Shown here: positions 42,491 through 53,632 of the stretch, one piece after another
How positions within the stretch are numbered: the stretch's first letter is position 1
How the letters are laid out: every line of letters starts with the position of its first letter
Source of the DNA: Cymbomonas tetramitiformis
Taxonomy: Eukaryota; Chlorophyta; Pyramimonadophyceae; Pyramimonadales; Pyramimonadaceae
NCBI GenBank assembly: GCA_001247695.2
Contig: LGRX02035493.1
Coordinates: forward strand, 80,926-144,925
DNA: 64,000 nucleotides
Direction of reading: 5' to 3'
Position numbers and translations under genes: made by a program
Notes under the pieces: generated by a model
Told to the model about the DNA's origin: nothing
Seen by the model: the letters and a program-made list of their open reading frames with translations, nothing else
Databases searched by the model: none

Positions 42491-42495
42491 TGTTC

Positions 42496-42956
42496 CGATC
42501 GAAAACTGCTACGACGTGACTAGCGATCGAACGGCCAGTGAGTCAATCTCTCGGTCCCTCGATGTTTCGATCCGGCGGTCCGAACGGTCGACATAAGACA
42601 TACAGTTGAGGTAAGAATGAGCGTTATGGTCGACGAAGATTTCATGAATGATAGAAGCTGTTTTTCAGAAATTGGAAAAATCTGAAATTTGTCTTACCTG
42701 GACTGCCACTGAACCGCAGGATGCGTTGGGTGGTGTAGCTACAAAAGTATGAGAGCGTTGTGTGGTGATGCAGCCGTGTGCAGGCTGGAACGCTTGGGTC
42801 TGAGTGAGGATGGTGGAAGATTTCTTCAGAATTTTCCCTTTTCTCCTATAAGGGAGAGCAGGAAATCCGGGAATTTTCAGAGGATCTTCTTGGCGAATTC
42901 TAAAAGAGCTACAAAAAGGCACCGAAGCTACAAAATGTCCGGGGGGTAGCTACAAA
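42496..42956. other. Short stretch between F and the gag remnant
   Basis: No gene recognised. GATCGAA/TTCGATC words repeat around 42495-42570. Confidence 0.4.
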
Positions 42957-44080
42957 ATGGTGAAGTTGTCACCGACACCGGCATGGCCTCCGCCCTACGC
43001 TATTCACACGGTCGGCATTTCATGGAGCGTGACGAGGAACGCCACCGGTGAGTCCGACTCCGCCATCGAGGACTTGCGGACCATGGTGCTCGACCTCAGG
43101 AGGCAACTCGCCGCCCTTACCGCCTCCGACGGGTCCACGCCTTCGCCCCGCGGCTGCACCCCGCGTGCGAACAAGCCAGACCGCAAGATGAAGCAGTTCA
43201 GGTTTGCTGCCAAACCCCTTGCCGTTGCGGAGGGAATTGGCCGCAGGGGACTTCGAAGAAGGTGGCATTTCACCGCGACACCGGCGCCACCATCCCCCAT
43301 TGCCAAATTGCGGTGTGCGCTAAGGGGCGCGCGCGCCACTGGCACCGTGACTGCCCGAACGGCGGGAAGGGAGGATTATCAGTTTACTCGTTCTGCTCCA
43401 GCGAGGCGTTCTCCGTCCTCGCCGCTCGTTTTCAGCAGGCCATTGATTGACGAGAGCAACGCCGAAGAGTTTGACGCGCTCTGTGTTATTGCGGGTGGCA
43501 AGCCCGACATCATCGCTGGCATCTCCGCATGTTCTTTCTGCGAGGACGACGGGGAGTTCCTGGTGTCCGCCGTCACGGAGTACACGGACATCGCGAGGCA
43601 CGCCGACACCGCCGCCCTCGGCGTCAACACCTTCATTCACCGCCAACATGCCGGTAGTGTCCGCGGCGGCTAAGCCTTCACCCGCCGCATCTGTGAGGTC
43701 CGGGGAGGAGTGGACGGGTCCGCCCGACTCCCACCCTTTCATGCCGCCACCCGTCACTCGTACTTTCGCAGATGTCATCGGCAGTACGGGCTTCACGGTG
43801 GAGGCACCCGGGACCCGACCCCGAGCCGCATATTGGCATGAACATGTTGTCCGCCGTCGATCAACACGCGGACGGTAACGGATGCGCCACCGAGGACACG
43901 GACGACGAGGACATCGCACCTACGCAGCCGCCGACCAGGCTCGGATGTGGGGTGCCCGTCCCTGGCTTCGGCCGCTCTTTTCTCACAACTTCGATTCATT
44001 GGTGTGTGCACTGTTCATCGTATGTGCTGCTGCCGCACCACTCACCGCCTCCGGTGTCGGTGGTGCTAGTGGAGATATGA
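42957..44080 (+). pseudogene. Decayed copia-like gag remnant
   Basis: Pieces of the element B type Gag in shifting frames. A helical DLRRQLAALTASDG precedes a basic linker. A knuckle-like CAKGRARHWHRDCPNGG lies in another frame at about 43320-43370; then come DESNAEEFDALCVIAGGK and CSFCEDDGEFLVS. An acidic tract TEDTDDEDIA is followed by RLGCGVPVPGFG (about 43930-43975) and a hydrophobic stretch SLVCALFIVCAAAAPL in the next frame (near 44000). The order knuckle, acidic, GCGVP, hydrophobic equals that of element B's Gag. The N-terminal half is absent and at least three frameshifts occur. No LTRs recognised. Confidence 0.6.
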
Positions 44081-44084
44081 TAGT

Positions 44085-44407
44085 GGGACGGAAAGTCGGA
44101 CGGTGGGCCGGGGGGCGGGGCGGCCGGGCGGCCGGGACACGGTCCAATCCAATGGCCGCCCGGCCCACCGGCCCCGTTATATCAAGTTGCGCAAAAAACC
44201 AAAATAGACGCAGGATTAGGGTCGCCATACTTAAGCCCACATTTAAGGATGTAACGCGATAAAATAAGTTTTCCCATACTTGGCACATGACGCCTTGTCA
44301 AGGTCGCCGCCCCCACGAATTTCCTAGGATGGACCGATGGGACGGACCATAATGGCCCCCCCTCGCTCCGTTCGGCGTTCCGACGCCCGTTAGGCGCGAG
44401 GGGGGGC
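44085..44407. repeat. GC-rich inverted repeats
   Basis: At 44100-44170, GGTGGGCCGG...GGGCGGCCGGG can fold onto GGCCGCCCGGCCCACCGG. At 44355-44366 and 44396-44407 is a perfect 12-bp stem GCCCCCCCTCGC/GCGAGGGGGGGC. Confidence 0.7.
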
Positions 44408-44427
44408 ACCTAACTACGTTGATCAAA

Positions 44428-45020
44428 AGACAGACGCGCGAGCCACGTCGGACGATACAGTCGAATTGCCCATATATGTATGCTATTTGCCAAATCTGTA
44501 ACGCTTGTCATGTTACGCATGACATGTTACGCATGACATGTCACGCATTACATGTAATGCATGACATGTTACGCATGACATGTTACGCTATCCCGTGACA
44601 CAGTAAAATAGTCTCGATCGAAGACAGACGCGCGAGCCACGTCGGACGATACAGTCGAATTGCCCATATATGTATGCTATTTGCCAAATCTGTAACGCTT
44701 GTCATGTTACGCATGACATGTTACGCATGACATGTCACGCATTACATGTAATGCATGACATGTTACGCATGACATGTTACGCTATCCCGTGACACAGTAA
44801 AATAGTCTCGATCGAAGACAGACGCGCGAGCCACGTCGGACGATACAGTCGAATTGCCCATATATGTATGCTATTTGCCAAATCTGTAACGCTTGTCATG
44901 TTACGCATGACATGTTACGCATGATATGTCACGCATTACATGTAATGCATGACATGTTACGCATGACATGTTACGCTATCCCGTGACACAGTAAAATAGT
45001 CTCGATCGAAGACAGGCGCG
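44428..45020. repeat. 194-bp tandem repeat, three copies
   Basis: Units start at 44428, 44622 and 44816 (AGACAGACGCGCGAGCCACG), with the start of a fourth at 45010. They are nearly identical. Each holds several GTTACGCATGACAT words in both orientations and ends GTAAAATAGTCTCGATCG. Confidence 0.95.
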
Positions 45021-45270
45021 CGGTATATTTGTTGTTGACACTGTTAAGAACTGCAAAAACGGACAGATTTTGCAAAAACGAACACGATTCTGTAAAAGCC
45101 GACACTGGCCGTGTTTAACCTAATCATTATCATGGTCAACCGACGCGCGGTATTTGTTGTTGACACTGTTAAGAACTGCAAAAACGGACAGATTTTGCAA
45201 AAACGGACACGATTCTGTAAAAGCCGACACTGGCCGTGTTTAACCTAATCATTATCATGGTCAACCGACG
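45017..45270. repeat. ~126-bp tandem duplication
   Basis: Two near-identical units with TTGTTGTTGACACTGTTAAG, GCAAAAACGGACAGATTTTG and AACCTAATCATTATCATGG, directly after the 194-bp array. Confidence 0.9.
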
Positions 45271-45605
45271 CAGTCAGACCCGGTGCGTTATCGCACGTTC
45301 GGTATCTTAGGAATTATCGATGGAAATTTGAACCCAATTTGAATTTGGCAGTAGGATCCCTGTCATATTTGATCTAAGGGTGTTAAACATCGGCATTCTC
45401 ATTCATTACGCTATCCTGTGACAGTAAACCCTGCGGCATTTTAAACTCAGATCGATATGGCGGCATGCAATACATAACCGCAGCAACTGGCAAAGAAGTC
45501 ACACTGCAAACGTGCGTCCCTCCCCCACTGCGTATTTGCGTGCTGTGCTCTGCGTGGTTGCTGCTAAAACATGATTTTTGCTCAGCTCCAATTTTAGGTC
45601 CATAC

Positions 45606-45822
45606 TTATGTGTGAGTGCATGCAGGGTTGCGTTCGCAGGTACCCCACCAACGACGGCCGTGCCGGAAAAGTTTTCTTCATTCCTCTCCACGACCACCCA
45701 CCGTAGACCGACTTTTTGGTGCGCATCCTTCCTTTGTGTGTAACTTCTGTGAATTCCTGCACGCCATCTACATCCAGAACTCCATCAAGGGACCGGACCC
45801 GAGAACCGGCGGGCACCACCCG
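45606..45822 (+). other. Possible exon of an unknown gene
   Basis: A frame reading DRLFGAHPSFVCNFCEFLHA then IYIQNSIKGPDPRTGGHHP stops being protein-like at a splice-donor-like GGTAAATG (about 45820). It has a CX2C pair and a composition unlike the surrounding AT-rich DNA. I cannot name it; it may belong with the exon-like end at 47182-47364. Confidence 0.3.
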
Positions 45823-47181
45823 GTAAATGCTTGCCTGCCAGCTTACAGTCAACATCTTTCTCAACGACGATGTATTACGGACGGGACGGGACCCAAGGAC
45901 CCCTTGCTGTAGTGAATGTCGCAGGTACCCTTTCCCAAGGCATTTAAGACCTTGGGCGATGTAAATGGGTATGTGTTTCTGTCATGTGTATTTTGCTGTT
46001 GACTTTTCTCAAGTGTATGTGTTTCTGTAATGCGTATTTTACTGTTGAGTTTTCTTAAGTGTATGTTTGCTGTTTATTTTGTATTCTGTATTCGTCTGGA
46101 GATTGTTGTATCAGATCCGGCGTTTCAGTTGTCGATGTTTGTAGTATGTTTTTTTTCAATTGTTATGTGTATGTTCCATTGTTTTCATGCCGGGGGACGT
46201 GTTCATGGCATAACCATAACCATGGCCCGACGGGTCCCAAGCATCGACCGTGAACCTTTTGGGGGGCATGCCAGTAACGTTCGCTTACCCCGTTATCATG
46301 GGACGAACAACTATTGTTGTTTTGGTGATGCTCTGTCGCCCGTCGTACCATCTTTACATGTTGTTTTGCATTTGGGTTGAGGATGTTTATGCGTTTGTGG
46401 TATCTTGTCACGGCCCCGCCTTGCTCTTGATTTGCTTCTCATATCCACTGGCATGATGATGGGCTGGCTTTTGTTAGCTCATCTCGTGCCATTCAGTATG
46501 TTCAACTGTGTCGATATGAAACGTTGATTACGAATGTTGAGGTACCCTTTCCCAAGGCATTCAAGACCTTGGGCGATGTAAATGTGTATGTGTTTCTGTT
46601 ACGTGTTTCTGTTAATGCGTATTTTGCTGTCGAGTTCTTTGTAAATTATTTGTTTGTAATGTTTTCTGTTCTGAAATTCTGTGTTCTCTCGATGGTTGGT
46701 TCCTTTCGACGTTGTGCTAAATGTTAACTGTTATTTTTGCTGCAGTCATTGTTGCTGTTCAGTTCCTGTTGTCCCCCGTGTTAGTTTTCATGTTTAACGG
46801 TTTAACGTTGATTGGCTATTTATTTCTTAGAACTGCTATTTTGTGCTGCAGGCAAGAAGGATTTAAAAGGATTAATTAGGATTTAGCGGTAGTAGCTTAA
46901 AGTTAGATATTGTGTGCTTGAATTCTTGCGAATAACTATTATTATGCTATTCTTTTCAGAATGGAGAGAACTTTCCCGCATCCTGCCTACTGAAGAATGC
47001 GTTATGGTTTTGGATTCCCTCCATCGAGTTTCTTTTTGATGTTGAACAGCCTACGTACTCTTTTGCATTGTGTTACATTAGGTCGTTTGAAGATTCATTT
47101 TCTGTTTTATCATTACATGACTTCAAGGTCAAATGTAATTGGCATTTCACTATTCCTCATAGCTCTTTTTTCTTTCAACAG
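45823..47181. other. T-rich stretch with a ~60-bp duplicated segment
   Basis: GGTACCCTTTCCCAAGGCAT...AAGACCTTGGGCGATGTAAATG occurs at about 45924-45985 and 46541-46600, each followed by GTATGTGTTTCTGT. No gene recognised. Confidence 0.5.
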
Positions 47182-47364
47182 TTTGACGTAGATGACTTAG
47201 TTAAGCAAGAGTTTAGCAAGTTTTTGGTTGCCCTTAGAAGGCATAAACAGTCTGTCGGTTTAAGTGTGGATTTCTGGGATTGGTTCATAGAGCCAACGGC
47301 TTCTTCCAGACCAAAAGTGAATTCTATGATAGGGACTTTGGCGGCATCAACTGTTTATAATTGA
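47182..47364 (+). other. Possible terminal exon of an unknown gene
   Basis: A pyrimidine tract and CAACAG acceptor (about 47170-47181) precede a frame FDVDDLVKQEFSKFLVALRR, SVGLSVDFWDWFIEP, ending ASTVYN and a stop at 47364. It looks like real protein but matches no family I recognise. Confidence 0.35.
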
Positions 47365-48914
47365 CCTTTTATTTATTTATGGGTGCATAACGTGTCATCT
47401 ACCTACCCTTGCTTCGTTGTCAATTGAACGTTTTATTTATTTATGGTTGCATATCATGTCGTCTATGTACCCTTTCGCTTCGTTGTACCTATGCCGCGCG
47501 CGTGATCGGAGTTATGCTCCCGCCCTTTGGGTTGTTCTTGAGTGTGGCATATCATGTCGTCTATGCACCCTTTTGCTTCATTCAAAGCGGCCCAAGTGTT
47601 GAGAGAATTTGAAGAAACATGGCGCATTGCTCCGGGCATCAATGCCACTCACGGAGAACTCCAGGCTATCATCAACGCCACATAAGATCCGAATAGAGAT
47701 CCGATCACTTGATCATACCGCAATGCCGGTATGTAACTGCGTGCCCATCATCGTGTCGTCATATTCATATCCATGCCCGCAACCTGTGATCCACACGACG
47801 CGCGTCGAATTATCATCTCGCTTTACGAAATTCGCCATTTATGTCCAAGGGGGAGGTTGGTTTATGCGGATTCGTGGCGCAGGCGATTTTGCTTTGAAGG
47901 CCTTGGCCGTTTGTTTAAAGCGAGATATTTATTGCTTACAATGCTTGGTACATGCTCGTGACGGAACAATTCGAAAAAAATCCGGATCCAAAAGTGTTTC
48001 ACTCAAATCCTTTGCACCTGCCGGTGATAAGGATAAGTGATCGCGGTATCGAGCCAATTTTGATTTCTCACAATGGCAATACGGATAGAACTGCGCACTT
48101 TGAAAGCTCGACTTTGCGTGAATAAGATTTAGCTCGCTTTTCTAGCTAGAGATATATCATCGCGGTGACACTGGCTGGGCATAGAATACCAAAACAAATG
48201 TATATACGTATCTAGTGTAACGCATAACGCAACATTTCGCATAATTCAGGGTGACATATACCTATTATTATCAATCATGTTTCCGCTATGTGCGATGCCG
48301 CGAGGGGGGGCGCCAACCTCCGGTGTGGATATCTTATAGTACAGATACATATCATATAATACGACCTTGCGCAAAACCAACCGTTGTACCAGACCCAATG
48401 GTGATTGCCCATGAGCGTCCATCTAGTTCTGTATTATTCCACGCGAATGTTTCCCGAAAGCTCATCATGGAATTAAGCTGTCAACTCTCAGACAGTTCAA
48501 TAGGAATAGTGTGGAGGTGGAGGTGGGTTCCTGCAGGAGGTGGAGGTGTGGAGGTGACTTGTTGGTGAGCAAAACCGAAAACTGAAACGCGAAATCATAA
48601 TATCCAGCTTTTTATGTACATTTATTTCTCGGACGGATCGATTCAACGAAAGGCGATCGAGCCTTAGCTATAACTGAGGGGTGACAATCGTATACGATTG
48701 TCACACGCGAGTCAGGGGGTCGGACCGAGTGACAAACCTTCACAATAATCGTATACGATTGTCACACGTGAGTCAGGGTGTCGGACCTAGCGCCCAGGCT
48801 TCACATGTCAGAACGGTGTCGGAGGTCTCTATAAGATTTCTTGCTATTAAAGAAGTTTGACCGTGTCTTGTAATCAATAGTTTTCACATTCAAAACATAC
48901 GCACCTTCAATCCC
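47365..48914. other. Low-coding stretch with paired palindromes
   Basis: CATATCATGTCGTCTATG-type sentences repeat at about 47395, 47452 and 47547. A 143-codon frame at 47609-48040 is unrecognised. At about 48681-48702 there is a perfect 22-bp palindrome (half site TGACAATCGTA). A second copy of its core lies near 48750-48765, each followed by CACACGYGAGTCAGGG. Confidence 0.5.
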
Positions 48915-49357
48915 GTGACAAACAATTTCGCTTCCCCACTAGGTATGAATTGGTTCCAGTTTGGCGTAGATGATTTTGAAGAATCACACAATATCACCGT
49001 GTTAGGCCACCGCAGTTGCCAAAACTGCAAGGCGGAAAACGTATGTGTTTTGCGTTCAAGGGACACCATGTTGGAAAATTGGGACGTAGACGAAAAATTT
49101 GCAGGATATCGTTACTGTATGTACGCCGTACTCGGTTTTATCTATTCTTTGCCTTGATGCATCTCGAACGATTTCCCTCGAGGAACCCTAGGACGGGCAA
49201 GTGGCACACGCCTAGAAATCTAAAAATACCAGTGAACAGGATCAATGATTTATTGTTACTGGAGCAGCGCGGTGAAAATATAGTAGAGCAATATTTAGGA
49301 GCATGCGACTGTGCGGCTAATATGGAAGACGACTTTCTAAATGACTTTGGCTTCTAA
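48915..49357 (+). other. Coding-like remnant, unknown product
   Basis: First frame: MNWFQFGVDDFEESHNITVL, then CQNCKAENVCVL (CX2C pair) and AGYRYC before a donor-like GTATGTAC (49117). A second frame ends INDLLLLEQRGENIVEQYLG, CDCAAN, MEDDFLNDFGF at a stop (49357). It may be two exons separated by a short intron, or a frameshifted copy. Family unknown. Confidence 0.3.
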
Positions 49358-49644
49358 CCAGGAGGCAATATGATACTGATCAAGCTAGTATATAGCCATA
49401 GCATCGCGAATTGATTATTTCTCTGACTTCCAACCAACTTGAGCATCTTCGTCGTCAAAGCGAAGAACAATCTTACCGAGCGTGATGTCACTCTAAGACT
49501 TTGACGTTGTCTTGGACTCATTTACTTTCGCTTTTAAAACATCGCTAGCGATTACAGCATTCATTACACCTCCAATATGAATACTCCACAGGACATTGAA
49601 GACGCATTTGTTGAGCTTGAACGTATGCACACCGACCGGACAGT
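49358..49644. other. Non-coding stretch
   Basis: Nothing recognised. Confidence 0.4.
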
Positions 49645-49760
49645 CCAGGATTGTCCAGGCACTGGACAATCCTGGACACCAGGATTGTCCAGTGTCCATC
49701 CTGGACACTGGACAGTCCGTGTCCAGGATTGGCACGTGTGTGCCAATCCTGGACTTGGTT
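49645..49760. repeat. Cluster of CCAGGATTG / CAATCCTGG inverted words
   Basis: At least six alternating copies of CCAGGATTGTCCAG and its complement within 115 bp, able to form several alternative hairpins. Confidence 0.75.
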
Positions 49761-50012
49761 TCTATATATCTCGTGAGGAAGTGTTAGTCGAACCTACGAT
49801 GCTCCATAGGCATGACCCCTCTTATGCCAAGTGGAGGTTCATCCGCGCAACGCGGGAAATATGGTATTTTGAACTTCTACTGAATGGTTGCGCATCATTA
49901 TGCTACTACTCAAACTCAATGCGTCGCTAGCGCACTTACCCCAGTGACAGTTGCGGTTCCCACGGACTACATTCCCGAGATGATGGAATTTCAGCCTGAA
50001 AGTGATCATACC

Positions 50013-50187
50013 TGTCAGGGATATGACCGATGACACATGTGTCATACATGTCATACCGGTCATACATGTCATACCATGTCATACCATGTCATACCATGTC
50101 ATGTCATGTCATATGTCATAATGACATACAGTCGTCGAGTATTGTCAGTACGGTCGACTATGACATGTACAGTCATAATGTCTGTCA
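50013..50187 (+). repeat. Partial, diverged LTR of the element F family
   Basis: CTGTCAGGGATATGACCGATGACACATGTGTCATACATGTCAT... follows the first ~165 bp of the F LTR with substitutions and indels (extra CATAC units). It ends near 50187, just before a terminal-repeat-like sequence at 50201. Confidence 0.75.
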
Positions 50188-50200
50188 CCCACTTAAGGTG

Positions 50201-51310
50201 CCCTATGGTCCTGGAAAACGTTAGTATGCATGCTAACGACGTACTAATACGTGCTAACGACATGTTAACGAATGATAACAATGCATGCTAACGACATATT
50301 AACATAACGTTAGCATGTCGTTAGCATGTATGCTAACTGGAATTTATATGCTAACTACATGCTAACGACATACTAGCGATATGTGCTAACGACACACTAA
50401 CGCAACGTTAGCATGGCGTTAGCACGCTCTTAGTACGTCTTTGGTAAACATACTAACGACATCATAACGGCATGTTAACGGCATACTACGGACATGCTAA
50501 CAATGGCAAGCTAAGTGGTTTAGTATGCCAATATGATGTCCATAGCATTGCATTAGTATGTTTTTAGCATAATATGTCCATGCTAACGCAACCATCATAA
50601 ACGCATACTAAAGACATGCTATGGACGTGCTACGTGGATACTAACACTGATATGATAACTTATGTTAGCATGTTCATATAGTGTCATTAGCATGCCTTTA
50701 GCATGCTATGCTCACTAGTACTAACACACTGTACTGCAGTGAGTACTAACAAGTACATACTAAACGCATACTATCGACATGCTATTTACATGCTAACGAT
50801 ACTAGACTAACGACATGCTATGGACGTCCTACATACATACTAACGCCGATATGATAACTGGCAGAGATATCTACATTGTTTTACTGCTGTTTCCAATAAC
50901 TAAACGTGGCAAAGCAAACGAATGTTATTGTGCATGTTACCTGATATACATAAAATGTTGCCGTTCGTGCTACCACCAGACATGAGATTATCGCATGGCG
51001 AAGGAAGGCGCTCATCAAAGCAATGTTGCACATGATTATGCATGCTAACAATGCAAGCAAGGGCACAACCTCTTTCAACAAACAATGACGACGAAACTGC
51101 TAAACTAACGTACTACCTTCACATCTTATTTTCAGCCTATCCATCCTATGACTATAAATATCACTGCAGACAAGGTGGGTACGAAACCGTAACATCGACG
51201 AAAGGCAAAATACAATAAATACTTAATCAACAAGTAATACGTCTATGAGCAAACAACTATTCACTCACACAAAAACCGAACTGCTAACATCCTACTAACT
51301 AATTTCCTAT
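50201..51310. repeat. Degenerate TGCTAACGACAT repeat field with CACTA-like terminus
   Basis: It begins CCCTATGGTCCTGGAAAACG then TTAGTATG, very like CCCTACGGTCCTAGCAAATT at 62240. For the next 700 bp the words GCTAACGACATG and GTTAGCATG alternate in both orientations, thinning out to about 51310. This resembles subterminal repeats of a CACTA element. No matching right end was found and no gene is seen inside. Confidence 0.55.
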
Positions 51311-51620
51311 ACCGTAATCGCGGAGATGCAACCGGCCGTAAATCAGCAGAGACCTGCAGTCGGACAACGAGACATAGAAATTAGTAAACGCATAATAAGA
51401 GAGAGACCGAGGGAACACAGCTGCGAATACTAAAGAAACGGAAGTCAAACAGCGAACAAGACAACAGGCGATTTGGGTGTCGCGATGTGCGCACCAAACA
51501 TCCGACTGAGCTGATGTTCGTGAGGGAGCTCGACCGAATATATCGTTCAACAAAATTCTGCGCGCACAAGGACAGTCCGGTCAGAATATTTCCACTAAAA
51601 CAAAATACGTATCGTTCGGT
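51311..51620. other. Non-coding stretch
   Basis: Nothing recognised. Confidence 0.4.
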
Positions 51621-51694
51621 GGGGTGGGTTGGAATCAAACCAACGAACTTGTCCCAGTCCGAAGAACTGGGGAGACGCATGTCTCTTCCACCCC
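51621..51694 (-). tRNA. tRNA-like cloverleaf
   Basis: On the minus strand: perfect acceptor GGGGTGG/CCACCCC, T arm GTTGG-TTTGATT-CCAAC, anticodon arm CCAGT-TCTTCGG-ACTGG, and D arm GAGAC-ATGC-GTCTC without the GG doublet. Base 33 is C, so the anticodon (TTC by position) is doubtful. It shares the T arm and acceptor style with 6493-6562. Confidence 0.45.
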
Positions 51695-53632
51695 AAATGT
51701 CACAAACAAGTGGCGAAAGATTGCGCAAGGAATACGCGTCAGCAGAACAGCATCATGAAATATTCAACAAGAAGGTCTACGAATGGATCGATCGATCAAT
51801 ATCACATTATACAGAAAGCACACAGAGCAGAACTGCAGGAGGGACTCGGTTACCTTCTGAGATCGCCGCCGAAACGAAGTGATGTAAAAGTCTGCCTCCG
51901 GGCAAACATCGGTTGAAAAGTCAATAGTTTGACACACGATAGCGAGTTGCGTGGCACAGTTAGTGACAGCGAGTGACATGACGGACATTCTCCCCCCCCA
52001 ATCACCCCCACCTCGCCCCCGCCCCCGCCCCCGCCCCGCCCTATCCCTGCGAAATTCCACACATTCTATTTTATTTATTTGTCAATCGGTTTATATATTC
52101 CCCCCTTAAGAATATTTCCCCGCCATAATTGATTTTTAAATGCCTATGGAACTGAGCTGTTGAAGATTGCGCCGCCTTTGCATTTCCCCGCCTTTCGCAT
52201 TTCATGTCGGATGAATAGCGATTTTAATACACTTTCTGTGAAATCAATGCCACGTAGATAATATTCGCACGTGGAACAGTCGATTCATGTTTTGGAACGA
52301 TCGAGGCACATATTGGGACACTTTGACACATATTGGCCCAATATGTGTCAAAGTGTCCCAATATGTGTAAAAGTGTCTCAATGTGTGTCCAAGTGTGTCC
52401 CAATATGTGTCCAAGTGTCCCAATATGTGTCGGACACATATTGGGACATGTCCCAATATGGGCCCTTTTGCGTTTGTTAGTTATATTTGCTAGTTCACAT
52501 TACTTACAATTATGTGTTATTCTTAACTTTTTGCTATGAAATACTGCTTGCCTAGTACTCCAAGTGGCTACCATTATCGATACATCCGCACCCGTGTGAC
52601 GGTTCGAAATCGTAGTATACCCATTCGTCGACATCCTTGTAGTCTCCATAGCAGTGACATTGCATGCTGCGTGATTCTTCAAGGTTTTCATTACAAGCCG
52701 TTGCTTTCCTTCCCCTATCGTTGGGTGATGATGATATCCGCTCGTCCTTATACCGCCAGGGACACATGCAAACGTTGCATCTTTGTGGTGTGTCGATTAT
52801 GATGCCTTGGAGACAGGGTATATAACGACCATATCGCAAAAATGAGACACGCGGGCGTAAATGAGAAAAAAATGAGAAAGCATTAAATTGTCTGCCAAAT
52901 TGGTTTTTGGGGTTCTGAATGACAAATATGAGGGTTAATTTGAATAGTCCTTGAAGGAATTTCGAAAAATCTGGTTTTTGACTCTTCAAAGTAGCCACGC
53001 GAGTCACGCGTGCGGCAAGAAAACGGGAAAGGTGGAAGTATCGTGTTAGGTGTGGAAAGTTATGATTTTGCCTTATGTTTGTGAACGAAATGTTAGATTT
53101 TTGCACTATTAGAATATGTAATATTTTGACATTTCCAAAAATGCAACTATTTGCTTACATGGGAGAGATCCAGCAGATTTATGGCCCATTTTAGGGTGTT
53201 TGGAGGGTCACGTACTAAAATTCTTCTCATCGGGCGAAAGTGAGCAGCAAAGGAGATATTTTCAAAAGCTATTGTGCTGGAAAAGTTGTTCGGGAGTGAA
53301 ACCAACCAGGGGTGATGCTCCCTCAGGCTTCATGTGACCCAACATGGGCATTCAGCGGGTAAATTTGCCCTGAACAGGCTATTCCAGCACGATTCTCGGC
53401 AGCTAAGAAGACCGGTTAACTGTATTATTTCGCGGGAAACATTAAAATACGTCAGAGGCAAAATATCCCGCGGCAGGTGTTCCTACAGGTGTGCTGCACA
53501 TGGATATATCGGGGCGTCCAAGGTTCAGGGTTTTAAGGTATATGTTGGAGGAGTCGTAACCGGAGGTCGTTTGCACACACCTGCGTTCGTGACATAGAAC
53601 CACAACCCGCACCTTAGACTACCTACACCAGT
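51695..53632. other. Low-coding stretch with C-rich tract and 30-bp hairpin
   Basis: 51988-52045 is a run of CCCC/CGCCCC blocks. At 52307-52336 and 52338-52367 lies a perfect 30-bp inverted repeat (CACATATTGGGACACTTTGA...), followed by further GTGTCCCAATATG copies to 52460. On the minus strand at about 52770-52552 a Cys-rich frame (CNVCMCPWRYKDER, SMQCHCYGDYKDVDEWVY) looks protein-like but is unrecognised. Confidence 0.5.

Noticed and set aside
44500..45000. CRISPR-like array of short repeats
   Set aside because: The repeats are long 194-bp tandem units, not short repeats with unique spacers, and the genome is eukaryotic.
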